Assembly: GCF_009674535.1 (NCBI RefSeq)
Contig: NZ_WKJK01000031.1
Location: 1 to 41,721 of the forward strand
DNA from: Duganella guangzhouensis
GTDB taxonomy: Bacteria; Pseudomonadota; Gammaproteobacteria; Burkholderiales; Burkholderiaceae_D
Direction: 5' to 3'
DNA: 41,721 bases
The position numbers and the translations under genes are program-made. Positions 30,386 to 38,107 of this stretch are shown here, in pieces. How positions within the stretch are numbered: position 1 is the first letter of the stretch; every line of letters starts with the position of its first letter. The notes under the pieces are model-generated. The model worked only from the letters and a program-made list of their open reading frames with translations. It was not told the DNA's origin and ran no database searches.

Positions 30386-32259
30386 TTGGCGCCGCCCTTC
30401 ATCGCCAACTGGCAGTGCTGCAGCACGTCGTCATAGGAGCGCGCGACATGGTCGGCGCTCGGGAACACGCAGGTTTTCAGGTCCGGATTCTCGAACGGGC
30501 TAGGCAGCAGCAACGCGAACTGCTTGGCGTGCGGCACCTGCTCGCGGAAGCGCGCCAGCGTGGCGGTCATCTTGTCGCAATCGTTGAGCGGGTCGACGCT
30601 GACCAGCACCACGATCGCCACCAGCTCCGGCGAGGCGCCCGGCGGTGGCACCTGCTCCAGCTCGTCGAGGCTGCTGCTACGGGCATCGATTTTTTGCTCG
30701 CGCAAGATGCGCACCAGAATCTCGGTCGCCAGCTCGCCATATTGCGTGCCCAGCGCGATGCTCAGCACCAGACTGCCCGGCGGCACGTCGAACGACCCTT
30801 GCCATTCGCCGCTGTCGGAAATGCGCCGCTCGCGCAGCTGGCGACCGATGCCGCCACCCAGCACGCTCGCATGCTTGCGCCGCTTCCACCATTTCTGCGC
30901 GCCGCTCAGCGCCTCGATCACGGCAATGACGGAGCTGGCCACTTTTTCCCGCTCCACCGGCGTGATCGAATTGTCCTTGAGATCGAAATGCGCCAGATGC
31001 AGCGCCGGCAGCAGCACCCCATCGCAGTACTCGGCCAGCGACTTGTGCTGCATATAGCGCTTGGCGCTGGTGACGATTTCGTGCGCGTCGCCGGACAGCG
31101 CCCGCTGGTAGAAATTCTGCGGCAGGGTCAGCGCCGGCAGCTCGCCGAACATAATCTCCAGCACCTTCAGCGCGCGGATGTAGCGGCCGGCCACCACCAG
31201 GCACAAGGTCAGCGGCGTCGACAGCACCAGCCCGACCGGCCCCCAGATCCAGCTCCAGAAAATCGCCGACACCACCACCGACAGCGGCGACAGCCCGGTG
31301 GTGTGGCCATACAGCTTGGGCTCGATGGTCTGGGCGACGATGATTTCGACCGCCAGGAACAGCCCCAGCGTCATCAGCGCCAGCGACCAGCCGGGATCGA
31401 CCGCCGCCGCCAGCAGCGTGGCGCAAAACGCCGCCATCCACACGCCCACATACGGAATAAAACGCAGCACCGCCGTCATGGTGCCCCACAACAGCGCTTG
31501 GCCGACGCCCAGCAGTGCCAGGCCGAGCCAGACCGCCAGCCCGGTCGCCAGATTGACCAGGAATTGCGAAATGAAGAAGCGCGACAGCCGCTCGCCGGCG
31601 TCGTTGACGGCGATGGTGGTGGCGCGCAAATCGCCGCCGCCGGCCAGCCGGATGAAGCGGTCGCGCAGCGATTCATGTTCCAGCAGCACAAAGATCAGCA
31701 CCACGAACACGATGCCGGCGGTCTCCAGCGGCGGCCACACCTGCGCCACGATCTTGCCCAGCAGCTGGAACGGCTTCAGCGCCGGCTCGTGGATTTCCAC
31801 CAGCACCGGCGTCTTGATGCTGCCATCGTTTTGCAGCACCGCCTGCGCGCCGTCGGCGCTGTCGCTGGTGAAGTGCTCGATCAGCTGTCCGGCCGGCCCG
31901 CCCAGGCTGCCCAGCGTGCCGCGCGTCAGTTCGTCCAACGCCTCCAGCTTGCTGGTGATGGTGTCCTGATAGCGTGGCAGGCTGGCGCCCATGGCGCCGA
32001 CCTGCTGCACGATCACCGCGCCGATGCCCAGCAGCGACACCGTCACCAGCAACACGCCGGTGCACACCGAGGTGGTCTGACCCAGCCCCACATGACGCAA
32101 CGCGCGCACGAACGGCGCGATCACAAAACTGAGGATGAAGGCGAGCGTGATCGGGATCAGCACGTCGCGGCCGAAGTACAACAGCACCAGCACGGTGGCG
32201 GTGCCAACCAGGCCGGTGACGGCGCCGGGCAGGGTGCGGGAAGTGAGAGAATCAGACAC
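30382..32259 (-). CDS. AI-2E family (PerM/DUF20) transporter with long C-terminal extension
   Basis: A 625-residue protein; GTG 32259 is chosen because AGGA lies six bases before it (a TTG at 32265 has no such site). The first 345 residues are the AI-2E transporter core: two N-terminal helices, an extended soluble insertion with coiled-coil character (about 90-190), then VVLIFVLLEHESLRDRFIRLAG, LGLALLGVGQALLWG and FIPYVGVWMAAFCATLL. About 280 further soluble residues follow, far longer than typical members. The ORF ends overlapping the PheC-AroQ gene by 4 bases and begins overlapping the CPBP gene, so all three are coupled. Substrate unknown. Confidence 0.87.
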   Translation of the reverse strand: MSDSLTSRTLPGAVTGLVGTATVLVLLYFGRDVLIPITLAFILSFVIAPFVRALRHVGLGQTTSVCTGVLLVTVSLLGIGAVIVQQVGAMGASLPRYQDTITSKLEALDELTRGTLGSLGGPAGQLIEHFTSDSADGAQAVLQNDGSIKTPVLVEIHEPALKPFQLLGKIVAQVWPPLETAGIVFVVLIFVLLEHESLRDRFIRLAGGGDLRATTIAVNDAGERLSRFFISQFLVNLATGLAVWLGLALLGVGQALLWGTMTAVLRFIPYVGVWMAAFCATLLAAAVDPGWSLALMTLGLFLAVEIIVAQTIEPKLYGHTTGLSPLSVVVSAIFWSWIWGPVGLVLSTPLTLCLVVAGRYIRALKVLEIMFGELPALTLPQNFYQRALSGDAHEIVTSAKRYMQHKSLAEYCDGVLLPALHLAHFDLKDNSITPVEREKVASSVIAVIEALSGAQKWWKRRKHASVLGGGIGRQLRERRISDSGEWQGSFDVPPGSLVLSIALGTQYGELATEILVRILREQKIDARSSSLDELEQVPPPGASPELVAIVVLVSVDPLNDCDKMTATLARFREQVPHAKQFALLLPSPFENPDLKTCVFPSADHVARSYDDVLQHCQLAMKGGAK

Positions 32260-33130
32260 TGTCAATCCTGGCAGGATAAGTAAAGCAGATGAAATGCACC
32301 GCGTTGAGCGCGATGTGAACCATTATCGCTGCCTCGATGCGCTGCGTGCGCTGGTAGGCGCAGGCGTAGCCGAGACCGGCAATCCCCGCGAGTATGCCAT
32401 ACCGCAGACCGCCGCCGAGGTGGGCGGCGCCGAACAGCAGCGCCGACAGCGCCACCGCCAGCCACGCGCCCCAGCGGAAGCGCGCCAGCGCCGCCGCCAG
32501 CCGCGCCTGCAGCAAGCCACGGAAGAAGGCTTCCTCGGCCACCACCGTGAACAGCAGGTTGAGCGCGATGAACAGCGGCGTTTGCGCCGGCAGCTTGAAG
32601 TCGATGCCGACCACGCCGAGCGCCAGCGCGCAGCCCATGGTCAGCGCGATGGTCAGCACCAGCTGCGGCGCGGTGCGGCGCAGCAGCCCGGCCAGCTCGC
32701 CCCACGACGCGACGCGCTGGCACAGCAGGGCCAGCAGAATCAGTCCGACCGCGCCCTTGTCGAAGTTGGCGTACAGACTGAACGGCAGCGCGCCGGGCGA
32801 CAGCACCACCCGGTCGAGCAGCAGCGGATTGTGAAAGCCGGGCAGCTTGTGCATCGCCAGCGCCAACGCCAGCCCGGCGGCGGCCACGCCATACACGGCG
32901 CGCAGCCAGCGCTGCGGCGCCGCCATGCAGGCATAGGCGGCGCCGGCCAGCACCACCAGCGCGCTGATCGCGACCGGATCGAGCACGCCGCCGACCAGTC
33001 CCCACGCCAGCGCCATGACGAACAACATCAGCCACAACGGCGCGCTGCGCCGGCCCAGCGGCAAGGGCGGCGCCCAGACCGAACACAGGGCTAGCGCGAG
33101 GAAGAGAAAGGCGGGGAACTGGAGTGTCAT
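32252..33130 (-). CDS. CPBP family intramembrane glutamic protease
   Basis: A 292-residue polytopic membrane protein. CPBP/CAAX-type catalytic motifs are all present: E199-E200-x3-R204 (VVAEEAFFRGLLQ), H237 in FGAAHLGGG, and H272 in VHIALNAVHF. Members cleave prenylated proteins or act in bacteriocin and quality-control functions; the substrate here is unknown. It is first in a three-gene coupled unit with the transporter and the PheC-AroQ fusion, overlapping the former by 8 bases. Confidence 0.9.
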   Translation of the reverse strand: MTLQFPAFLFLALALCSVWAPPLPLGRRSAPLWLMLFVMALAWGLVGGVLDPVAISALVVLAGAAYACMAAPQRWLRAVYGVAAAGLALALAMHKLPGFHNPLLLDRVVLSPGALPFSLYANFDKGAVGLILLALLCQRVASWGELAGLLRRTAPQLVLTIALTMGCALALGVVGIDFKLPAQTPLFIALNLLFTVVAEEAFFRGLLQARLAAALARFRWGAWLAVALSALLFGAAHLGGGLRYGILAGIAGLGYACAYQRTQRIEAAIMVHIALNAVHFICFTYPARIDSV

Positions 33131-33171
33131 TGCTTCAACGATGAGTTTTCGTCAATGATACTCCATGGCAT

Positions 33172-33948
33172 TTAAAACCGGTAAATCAGGGCGGTCATCA
33201 CCATTGGCGTGGTGCGGCGCTTGGTCAGCGGGCTGTCGGCGGCATCGCCGGTCAGGCGGGTCAGGCCGGCGCCGCTGCGCACCACCCAGTTGGCATCGAG
33301 GACATGGGTCCAGTTGACGCCGGCGGTGACGTTTTCAAAGCCGGCGCCGGCGCGGTAGGCGCGATAGCCGGAGGCAGCGCTTTGCGCTGCCGTTACGCCA
33401 AACCAGGTCTGTGCGTGCTTGCGGTCGCCATATAGCGCCGACACGCCCCAGCCGATCTGGTCACTGGTGTCGGCGTACAGCGAGCCGCTCAGGCCCAGCG
33501 TATAAGTCGCGCCGTACTCGCGGTGGCTGAGGTTTTGTTTGGTGGTCAGGCCCAGCCCGACCGCGCCCAGCTGATAGCCCACGCTCAGCACCGCTTGCGC
33601 CGAGCTGTCGATCTTGCCCATGCCGCGCAAGGCGTCCGAGCCGGAAAAGAAACTGCGCTTGTGGTCGTCGCGGCCGCCGTCATAGCCCAGCGCCGCGCTC
33701 AGCGTGAAGCCGCCGGCCGTGGTCTGGTAGCCGAGGCCGCGCTGAGTGCCGGCGAACCAGCCGTTGGCCCAGGTCCGTTCCAGGTAGGGCAGCGGCACCA
33801 GCCGGCTGTCATCGGCGCCGGCATATTCCGGCACATAGGCCAGGCCAAGGCCGGCCGACAGGCTGTCGGTGGCCGGCGCGGCCTGGGCATAGCTGTTGCC
33901 GCCGACGGCGCACAGCGATAGCAGGATCAAGGTGAGGGCAGGGCGCAT
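33172..33948 (-). CDS. MipA/OmpV family outer membrane protein
   Basis: A 258-residue protein with a signal peptide (MRPALTLILLSLCAVGGNSYAQA). The mature sequence is a run of amphipathic beta strands opening SAGLGLAYVPEYAGADDSRLVPLPYLE, the MipA/OmpV signature, with SALYGDRKHAQTWFGVTAAQSAASGYRAYRAGAG further on. It ends in aromatic-terminal IYRF, as needed for outer membrane insertion. Members scaffold murein enzymes or act as porin-like proteins. The gap of 41 bases from the CPBP gene leaves it possibly in its own transcript. Confidence 0.9.
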   Translation of the reverse strand: MRPALTLILLSLCAVGGNSYAQAAPATDSLSAGLGLAYVPEYAGADDSRLVPLPYLERTWANGWFAGTQRGLGYQTTAGGFTLSAALGYDGGRDDHKRSFFSGSDALRGMGKIDSSAQAVLSVGYQLGAVGLGLTTKQNLSHREYGATYTLGLSGSLYADTSDQIGWGVSALYGDRKHAQTWFGVTAAQSAASGYRAYRAGAGFENVTAGVNWTHVLDANWVVRSGAGLTRLTGDAADSPLTKRRTTPMVMTALIYRF

Positions 33949-34079
33949 GAAGACTCCGTGGGATCAGGTGGTGGGAACGCGCGGCAGTGTCCCAGCAAAA
34001 ACCTTGCACCGCCATCGCCGCCGCTGAAGTATCATGGCGTGCCATCTTAGGTAGCGCAGTACGCCCTCTGGAGCCGACC

Positions 34080-34742
34080 ATGTCCCTGACTTTGTATTAC
34101 CACCCGCTGTCCTCGTTCTGCCAAAAAGCGCTGATCGCGCTGTATGAAAATGGCGCCGCCTTCGACAAACGCATCATCAACCTGGGCGACCAGGCCGACC
34201 GCGCCGAACTGGAGGCGATCTGGCCGATCTGCAAATTCCCGGTGCTGCGCGACAGCGAACATCGTCGTGACGTGCCGGAAACCTCGATCCTGATCGAATA
34301 TCTGGACCAGCGCTATCCCGGCGCCGCGCGCCTGCTGCCGGCCGACTGGGAGGCGGCGCTGGATGTGCGACTGTGGGACCGCTTCTTCGACCTGTATGTG
34401 CAAGGCCCGGTGCAAACCATCGTCGGCGCCCACTTGAGCGGCCTCAGCTGCGACCAGACCAAGGAGCGCACCAAGCTCAAAACCGCCTACAAGATGATTG
34501 AAAAGCGTATGGCCAGCCGTGGCTGGCTGTGCGGCGAAAGCTTCAGCATGGCCGATTGCGCGGCGGCGCCTGCGTTGTTCTACGCCGCCACGCTGGTGCC
34601 GTTCCCCGAGCAATACCACCACCTGCAAAGTTATTTTGAACGCCTGATCGCGCGGCCATCGGTGCAGCGCGTACTGGAAGAGGCCAAGCCGTATTTCAGC
34701 ATGTACCCGTTCGCCAGCGACATCCCCGAGCGCTTTCTGTAG
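34080..34742 (+). CDS. Glutathione S-transferase family protein
   Basis: A 220-residue cytoplasmic protein starting at ATG 34080 (MSLTLYYHPLSSFCQKALIAL). The N-terminal thioredoxin-like domain (1-80) has the SSFCQK segment and the KFPVLRD cis-proline plus ETSILIEYL glutathione-binding blocks. The all-helical C-terminal domain (about 95-215) has the GESFSMADCAAAPALFYA motif. It likely conjugates glutathione to an electrophile; no substrate is evident. A longer upstream frame is rejected, as it has no family residues. Confidence 0.9.
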   Translation: MSLTLYYHPLSSFCQKALIALYENGAAFDKRIINLGDQADRAELEAIWPICKFPVLRDSEHRRDVPETSILIEYLDQRYPGAARLLPADWEAALDVRLWDRFFDLYVQGPVQTIVGAHLSGLSCDQTKERTKLKTAYKMIEKRMASRGWLCGESFSMADCAAAPALFYAATLVPFPEQYHHLQSYFERLIARPSVQRVLEEAKPYFSMYPFASDIPERFL

Positions 34743-34766
34743 AGCGCTGGCCGCTGGCCGTCAGCC

Positions 34767-35258
34767 TTAGTTTTTGTTGCCTTCGTCGGCGCTCTGCATC
34801 GAGGCCGCTTGCGGGAAAGCTTGATTCTGCTGCGCCAGCGAGGTGAAGCGGCTGGCCTCATCCACCAGATGCTTGCCGGCGGCCTTGCGGCCGGCGTCGG
34901 CCAGCTCGGACGCGGTGCGCGCCGCTTCCGGCACGCGCTGCTGGGCGATCTGGGTCAGCTCGGCCTGGAAATCGCTGGCCACCTGCGCCAGCTTCTGCTG
35001 ATAGCTCTGCAGCTTGTGCGTCACCGCCTCGGCCCGCTGTGGCGCGGCGTTGGCGTCGCGTTCGTTGGGCGGCGTCAGCAGCGCGGTGCGCAACGCGTTG
35101 GTCGAATCCTCCAGCAGATCGCGGCTGAATTGCAGATTGACGTCGGACAGCTCGCGTAGCGAGCGCAGCACGGCCTGACTCAGGTCGGTGTAGTAATCGA
35201 TGCGCGCTTCCGCATGGTTGCGGGCGGCGGGGGAGAGTGTTTCCACAAACGAATTCAT
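34767..35258 (-). CDS. Phasin family protein
   Basis: A 163-residue helical protein starting MNSFVETLSPAARNHAEARIDYYTDLSQAVLRSLRELSDVN after AGGAG. The pattern of amphipathic helices (DLLEDSTNALRTALL, ASDFQAELTQIAQQRVPEAARTASELADAGRKAAGKHL) fits phasins, which coat polyhydroxyalkanoate granules. The C-terminus is Gln/Ala-rich and disordered. No PHA synthase gene is in the window. It converges on the GST gene. Confidence 0.85.
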   Translation of the reverse strand: MNSFVETLSPAARNHAEARIDYYTDLSQAVLRSLRELSDVNLQFSRDLLEDSTNALRTALLTPPNERDANAAPQRAEAVTHKLQSYQQKLAQVASDFQAELTQIAQQRVPEAARTASELADAGRKAAGKHLVDEASRFTSLAQQNQAFPQAASMQSADEGNKN

Positions 35259-35401
35259 ATTGCGTGCTCCTGATTTGGTAGGGCCAAAAGAGGCGAACAG
35301 ATAGTCGGAAGGGGACGCTTTGGCCTGTCGTCCACCCCGCTATCATCGCAAATGTCGCCGCTTTATGGCACTCCAGAGCTTGCCGGAATTATTTGTTTTC
35401 T

Positions 35402-36706
35402 CTACTCAATAGTAGGCGCCCGCCGTGGCAGGAGGAACAGCGATTTCTGGCGGCCGCCGATGTAGCGCACGCCACTTGCATCAAAATAGGCATCCTCCTC
35501 CAGCATGATGCGTACCGGCTCGCTCCAGCCCGGAATCGTGCCGGCCGCGTTCAGCTCGATCGAATAGGCGGTGTGCGGCCGCAGCACATCGTCGCCGCTG
35601 CCCGGCACGCCGCCCTGCATGTCCCACATGCCGATCGCCGGCCCGGCCGCGTGGCCGTGGTAGCCGATCGGATGGGTGTAAATGGTCGGCTGGATGCCCT
35701 CGGCCCTGGCTTGTTGCAGCGACGCCGCCAGCACCTGGTTGCCGCTGCGGCCAGTCGCGAAGTTGGCGGTCAGGATGTCCTGCAAGCGGTTGGCGGCCGC
35801 GAACGCCTGATTCAGCGCGGCCGGCGCCGCCGTCTCGCCCGGCTGCAGCACATACGCGTGTTCCTGGATGTCGGTGTTCAGGCGCAGATAGGTGATGCCG
35901 ATATCGACGTGCAGCAGGTCGCCGGCCACGATGATGTCCGGATTGGCCAGTCCCTTGCCGGCGCGCTGGATTTCCACCGACGGATGGAACCAGGTGTCAT
36001 AACCGAGGTCGCGGATCTTCTGGCGGAACCACCACACCACATCCTCGCTGCTGGTGATGCCGGGCGTGATCACGCGCTCGGAAAAACCTTCCTCAATGAT
36101 CTTGTGGGTGGCGTCCACCAGCTGCGGATAAATCTGCATCTCGCGCGCGGTGCGGGTTTCCAGCCAGCGCAGCGCCAGCGGCTCGGCCGACACCACGCGG
36201 CTTTTCAGTGCCGCCGGCAGCGCCGCCAGCAGCTCGTCGTACTCGGTGTGATCGATGCCGTCGGCATGCGCGAAGTGGCGCGAGGTATTCAGCGCGATTT
36301 TATTCGGATTGCGCTGCTTGATGATGTCGACCAGCGCCTGCCATTGGTCGGGGAATTTCTGCATATCCCACGCCGCCTTGATACTGTTGCCGACGTTGTA
36401 GCGCGCCACCGCCAGCCGCTCCACCTTGCCGCTTTTCGCGTCGCGGTAAAACACCAGGATGGTGCGGCGGCGCGCGTTCAGCCATTCGGCCGGCAGCATG
36501 GTTTTCAGCACCGGGTCTTCATTGTATTCGCGCGACACCAGCACCCACAGATCGATGCCGGTTTGCGCCATGGCGTCCGGCAGCACGGTGTCGAAACGCT
36601 CGGCCAGCAATTGGTTGACGACCACGGCCTGATCGCGCAGCGACAGAACCTGGGCTTGAGCGCTGGTGGCCAGCAGCAGGGAAAGGGCAAACAGGAATTT
36701 TTTCAT
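35402..36706 (-). CDS. Exported M24 family metallopeptidase (Xaa-Pro aminopeptidase-like)
   Basis: A 434-residue protein from ATG 36706 with a signal peptide (MKKFLFALSLLLATSAQAQ). The creatinase N-terminal domain (about 25-180) is followed by the pita-bread M24 domain. Likely metal ligands in order are D268 (HVDIG), D279 (NTDIQ), a histidine in GYHGH near 350-352, E384 (YSIELN) and E403 or E404 (MLEEDAY). All five positions are filled, so it should be active, probably as a periplasmic dipeptidase or aminopeptidase. It is divergent from an alpha/beta hydrolase with a promoter between them. Confidence 0.9.
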   Translation of the reverse strand: MKKFLFALSLLLATSAQAQVLSLRDQAVVVNQLLAERFDTVLPDAMAQTGIDLWVLVSREYNEDPVLKTMLPAEWLNARRRTILVFYRDAKSGKVERLAVARYNVGNSIKAAWDMQKFPDQWQALVDIIKQRNPNKIALNTSRHFAHADGIDHTEYDELLAALPAALKSRVVSAEPLALRWLETRTAREMQIYPQLVDATHKIIEEGFSERVITPGITSSEDVVWWFRQKIRDLGYDTWFHPSVEIQRAGKGLANPDIIVAGDLLHVDIGITYLRLNTDIQEHAYVLQPGETAAPAALNQAFAAANRLQDILTANFATGRSGNQVLAASLQQARAEGIQPTIYTHPIGYHGHAAGPAIGMWDMQGGVPGSGDDVLRPHTAYSIELNAAGTIPGWSEPVRIMLEEDAYFDASGVRYIGGRQKSLFLLPRRAPTIE

Positions 36707-36728
36707 GCAGCGATCTTGGGCCGGGATT

Positions 36729-36758
36729 TTGGCAATGTCAACCAACAATATTTATAAT
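36729..36758 (+). promoter_or_regulatory. Sigma-70 promoter for the alpha/beta hydrolase
   Basis: TTGGCA (36729-36734) and a perfect TATAAT (36753-36758) with 18 bases between, 27 bases upstream of the ATG at 36786, which has AAGGAGA as its ribosome site. Confidence 0.65.
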
Positions 36759-36785
36759 GGCTGTTGCACACCCCAAGGAGAACAC

Positions 36786-37574
36786 ATGGCAGCACCTACG
36801 GTTTTATATCTGCACGGCGGTCCGGCGTTGGCGCCCGTGTTCGAGCGCGCCCGTTATCCGGAAGCGACCCACATCCACTGGTGGCACCAGCCGCTGGCCA
36901 AGCCTTGCGCCGAGCGTCCCTATCGCGACCTGCTGGACGCCGCGCTTGCCGAGTTGCAGCGCGTGGCCGGCGAGGGCGGCCAGCCGCTGACGCTGATGGC
37001 CAGCTCGTTTGGCGCCCACCTGGCGGTGCACCTGGCGCGCCAGGCGCCGCAACTGGTCAAGGACATCGTGCTGCTGGCGCCGACCTATAACCCGGAAGAC
37101 GCCTCGCTGCGGCTGGCGCGGCGCGCCTTCCGCGTCCACAGCCACGACCACCACGCCGGCAAGCTGGCCGCCGCGCTCTCGATGTACGAACATGATCCGG
37201 GCCGGCCGCGCTTCTGGGACGTGTTTGGCGCGCTGACGCTGCTGCCGGACGTGACCGAGCTGTACTTCGGCCCCACCGGCGGCGCCCAGGCCGCCAGCGA
37301 CTTCCGCGCCCTGATCCAGCAACCGGGCGCGTTTGACGGCCCCAGCTCGGTCGCCATCTCGGACGACTTTGCGGCGCTCGATCATACGCCCGTGGCCAGT
37401 CCGTTCACTGGGCCAGTGTCGGTGCTGTTCGGCACGTACGATCCGATCATCGATGCCGACAAGGACCGCACCCTGTGGGAAACCGTGTTCCCGCAGGCCA
37501 GCTTCTTCACGGTGGAAACCGGCCACTTCCCGCTGCTGGAACTGAGCCTGGAAGCCTGCCTGGACCCGGCTTAA
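36786..37574 (+). CDS. Alpha/beta hydrolase
   Basis: A 262-residue protein starting MAAPTVLYLHGGPALAPVFE. The oxyanion HGG is at residues 10-12 and the nucleophile elbow is ASSFG with S74, an Ala replacing the usual first Gly. The acid is in FGTYDPIID near 218-222 and the catalytic His in ETGHFPLLE near 246. No signal peptide. It likely hydrolyses an ester or amide; the substrate is not predictable. It converges on the 178-residue membrane protein, overlapping it by 4 bases. Confidence 0.85.
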   Translation: MAAPTVLYLHGGPALAPVFERARYPEATHIHWWHQPLAKPCAERPYRDLLDAALAELQRVAGEGGQPLTLMASSFGAHLAVHLARQAPQLVKDIVLLAPTYNPEDASLRLARRAFRVHSHDHHAGKLAAALSMYEHDPGRPRFWDVFGALTLLPDVTELYFGPTGGAQAASDFRALIQQPGAFDGPSSVAISDDFAALDHTPVASPFTGPVSVLFGTYDPIIDADKDRTLWETVFPQASFFTVETGHFPLLELSLEACLDPA

Positions 37575-38107
37575 CGCTGGCCGGCCAGCGGGTTGCCGGC
37601 AGCTGCGGCGCCGGCGCCGGCCTGATCCTGCTGGATCAGGCGCGCCAGCTGCGATTGCGGCCCCACCGCGTCCAGCGTCAGGATCTTGTCGGCCGGGATG
37701 GTCTGGGTGTCCGGGCCGTGCCAGTCATTCTTGCGGCGGCTGACCACGCGATTGCCCGGTTGGCCGTTGGGCTGCTGGTAGGACTGAATGTAATACACCT
37801 CGCCAAGCCGCAGATAGGCCGGCCGCGCCTCCAGCAGCACGCCGTAATAGACCTGGCCGTTGACCAGCTGCACGCTGTACAGGCCGCCGAGCGGCCCCGG
37901 CACGATCACCTGGTCCGTGCTGCGGCGCCAATCGCCCACCGCCAGCGCGGCCAGCGCCGCCGCTGTCACCAGGCCCAGCACCAAGGCCAGCGTCACTTGC
38001 CACGATTTCCAGACCGGCACCTGCACCGCCGGCCGCAATTCCAGAGTGTCCATCTTCATCTCAGCTACTCCCGTATAAGTGAGGGTGTCATCAAGCTGCG
38101 CGTTCAT
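37571..38107 (-). CDS. Single-pass membrane protein coupled to the PEP-CTERM gene
   Basis: A 178-residue protein whose ATG overlaps the stop of the giant PEP-CTERM gene (ATGA, 38104-38107), so it is probably translated by coupling. An N-terminal tail of about 34 residues (MNAQLDDTLTYTGVAEMKMD...) precedes one membrane helix (about 36-60, WQVTLALVLGLVTAAALAALAVG). A soluble domain follows, with short beta-strand-like segments (YSVQLVNGQVYYGVLLE, YLRLGEVYYIQSY) and an Ala/Gly-rich tail. I do not recognise the family. The coupling suggests it helps export, anchor or process the large protein, but this is inference. Confidence 0.72.
   Translation of the reverse strand: MNAQLDDTLTYTGVAEMKMDTLELRPAVQVPVWKSWQVTLALVLGLVTAAALAALAVGDWRRSTDQVIVPGPLGGLYSVQLVNGQVYYGVLLEARPAYLRLGEVYYIQSYQQPNGQPGNRVVSRRKNDWHGPDTQTIPADKILTLDAVGPQSQLARLIQQDQAGAGAAAAGNPLAGQR

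Noticed and set aside
30415..32283. Long plus-strand ORF (622 codons) opposite the AI-2E-type transporter
   Set aside because: Gln/Arg/His-rich antisense shadow; the minus strand encodes a clear membrane transporter over the same bases.
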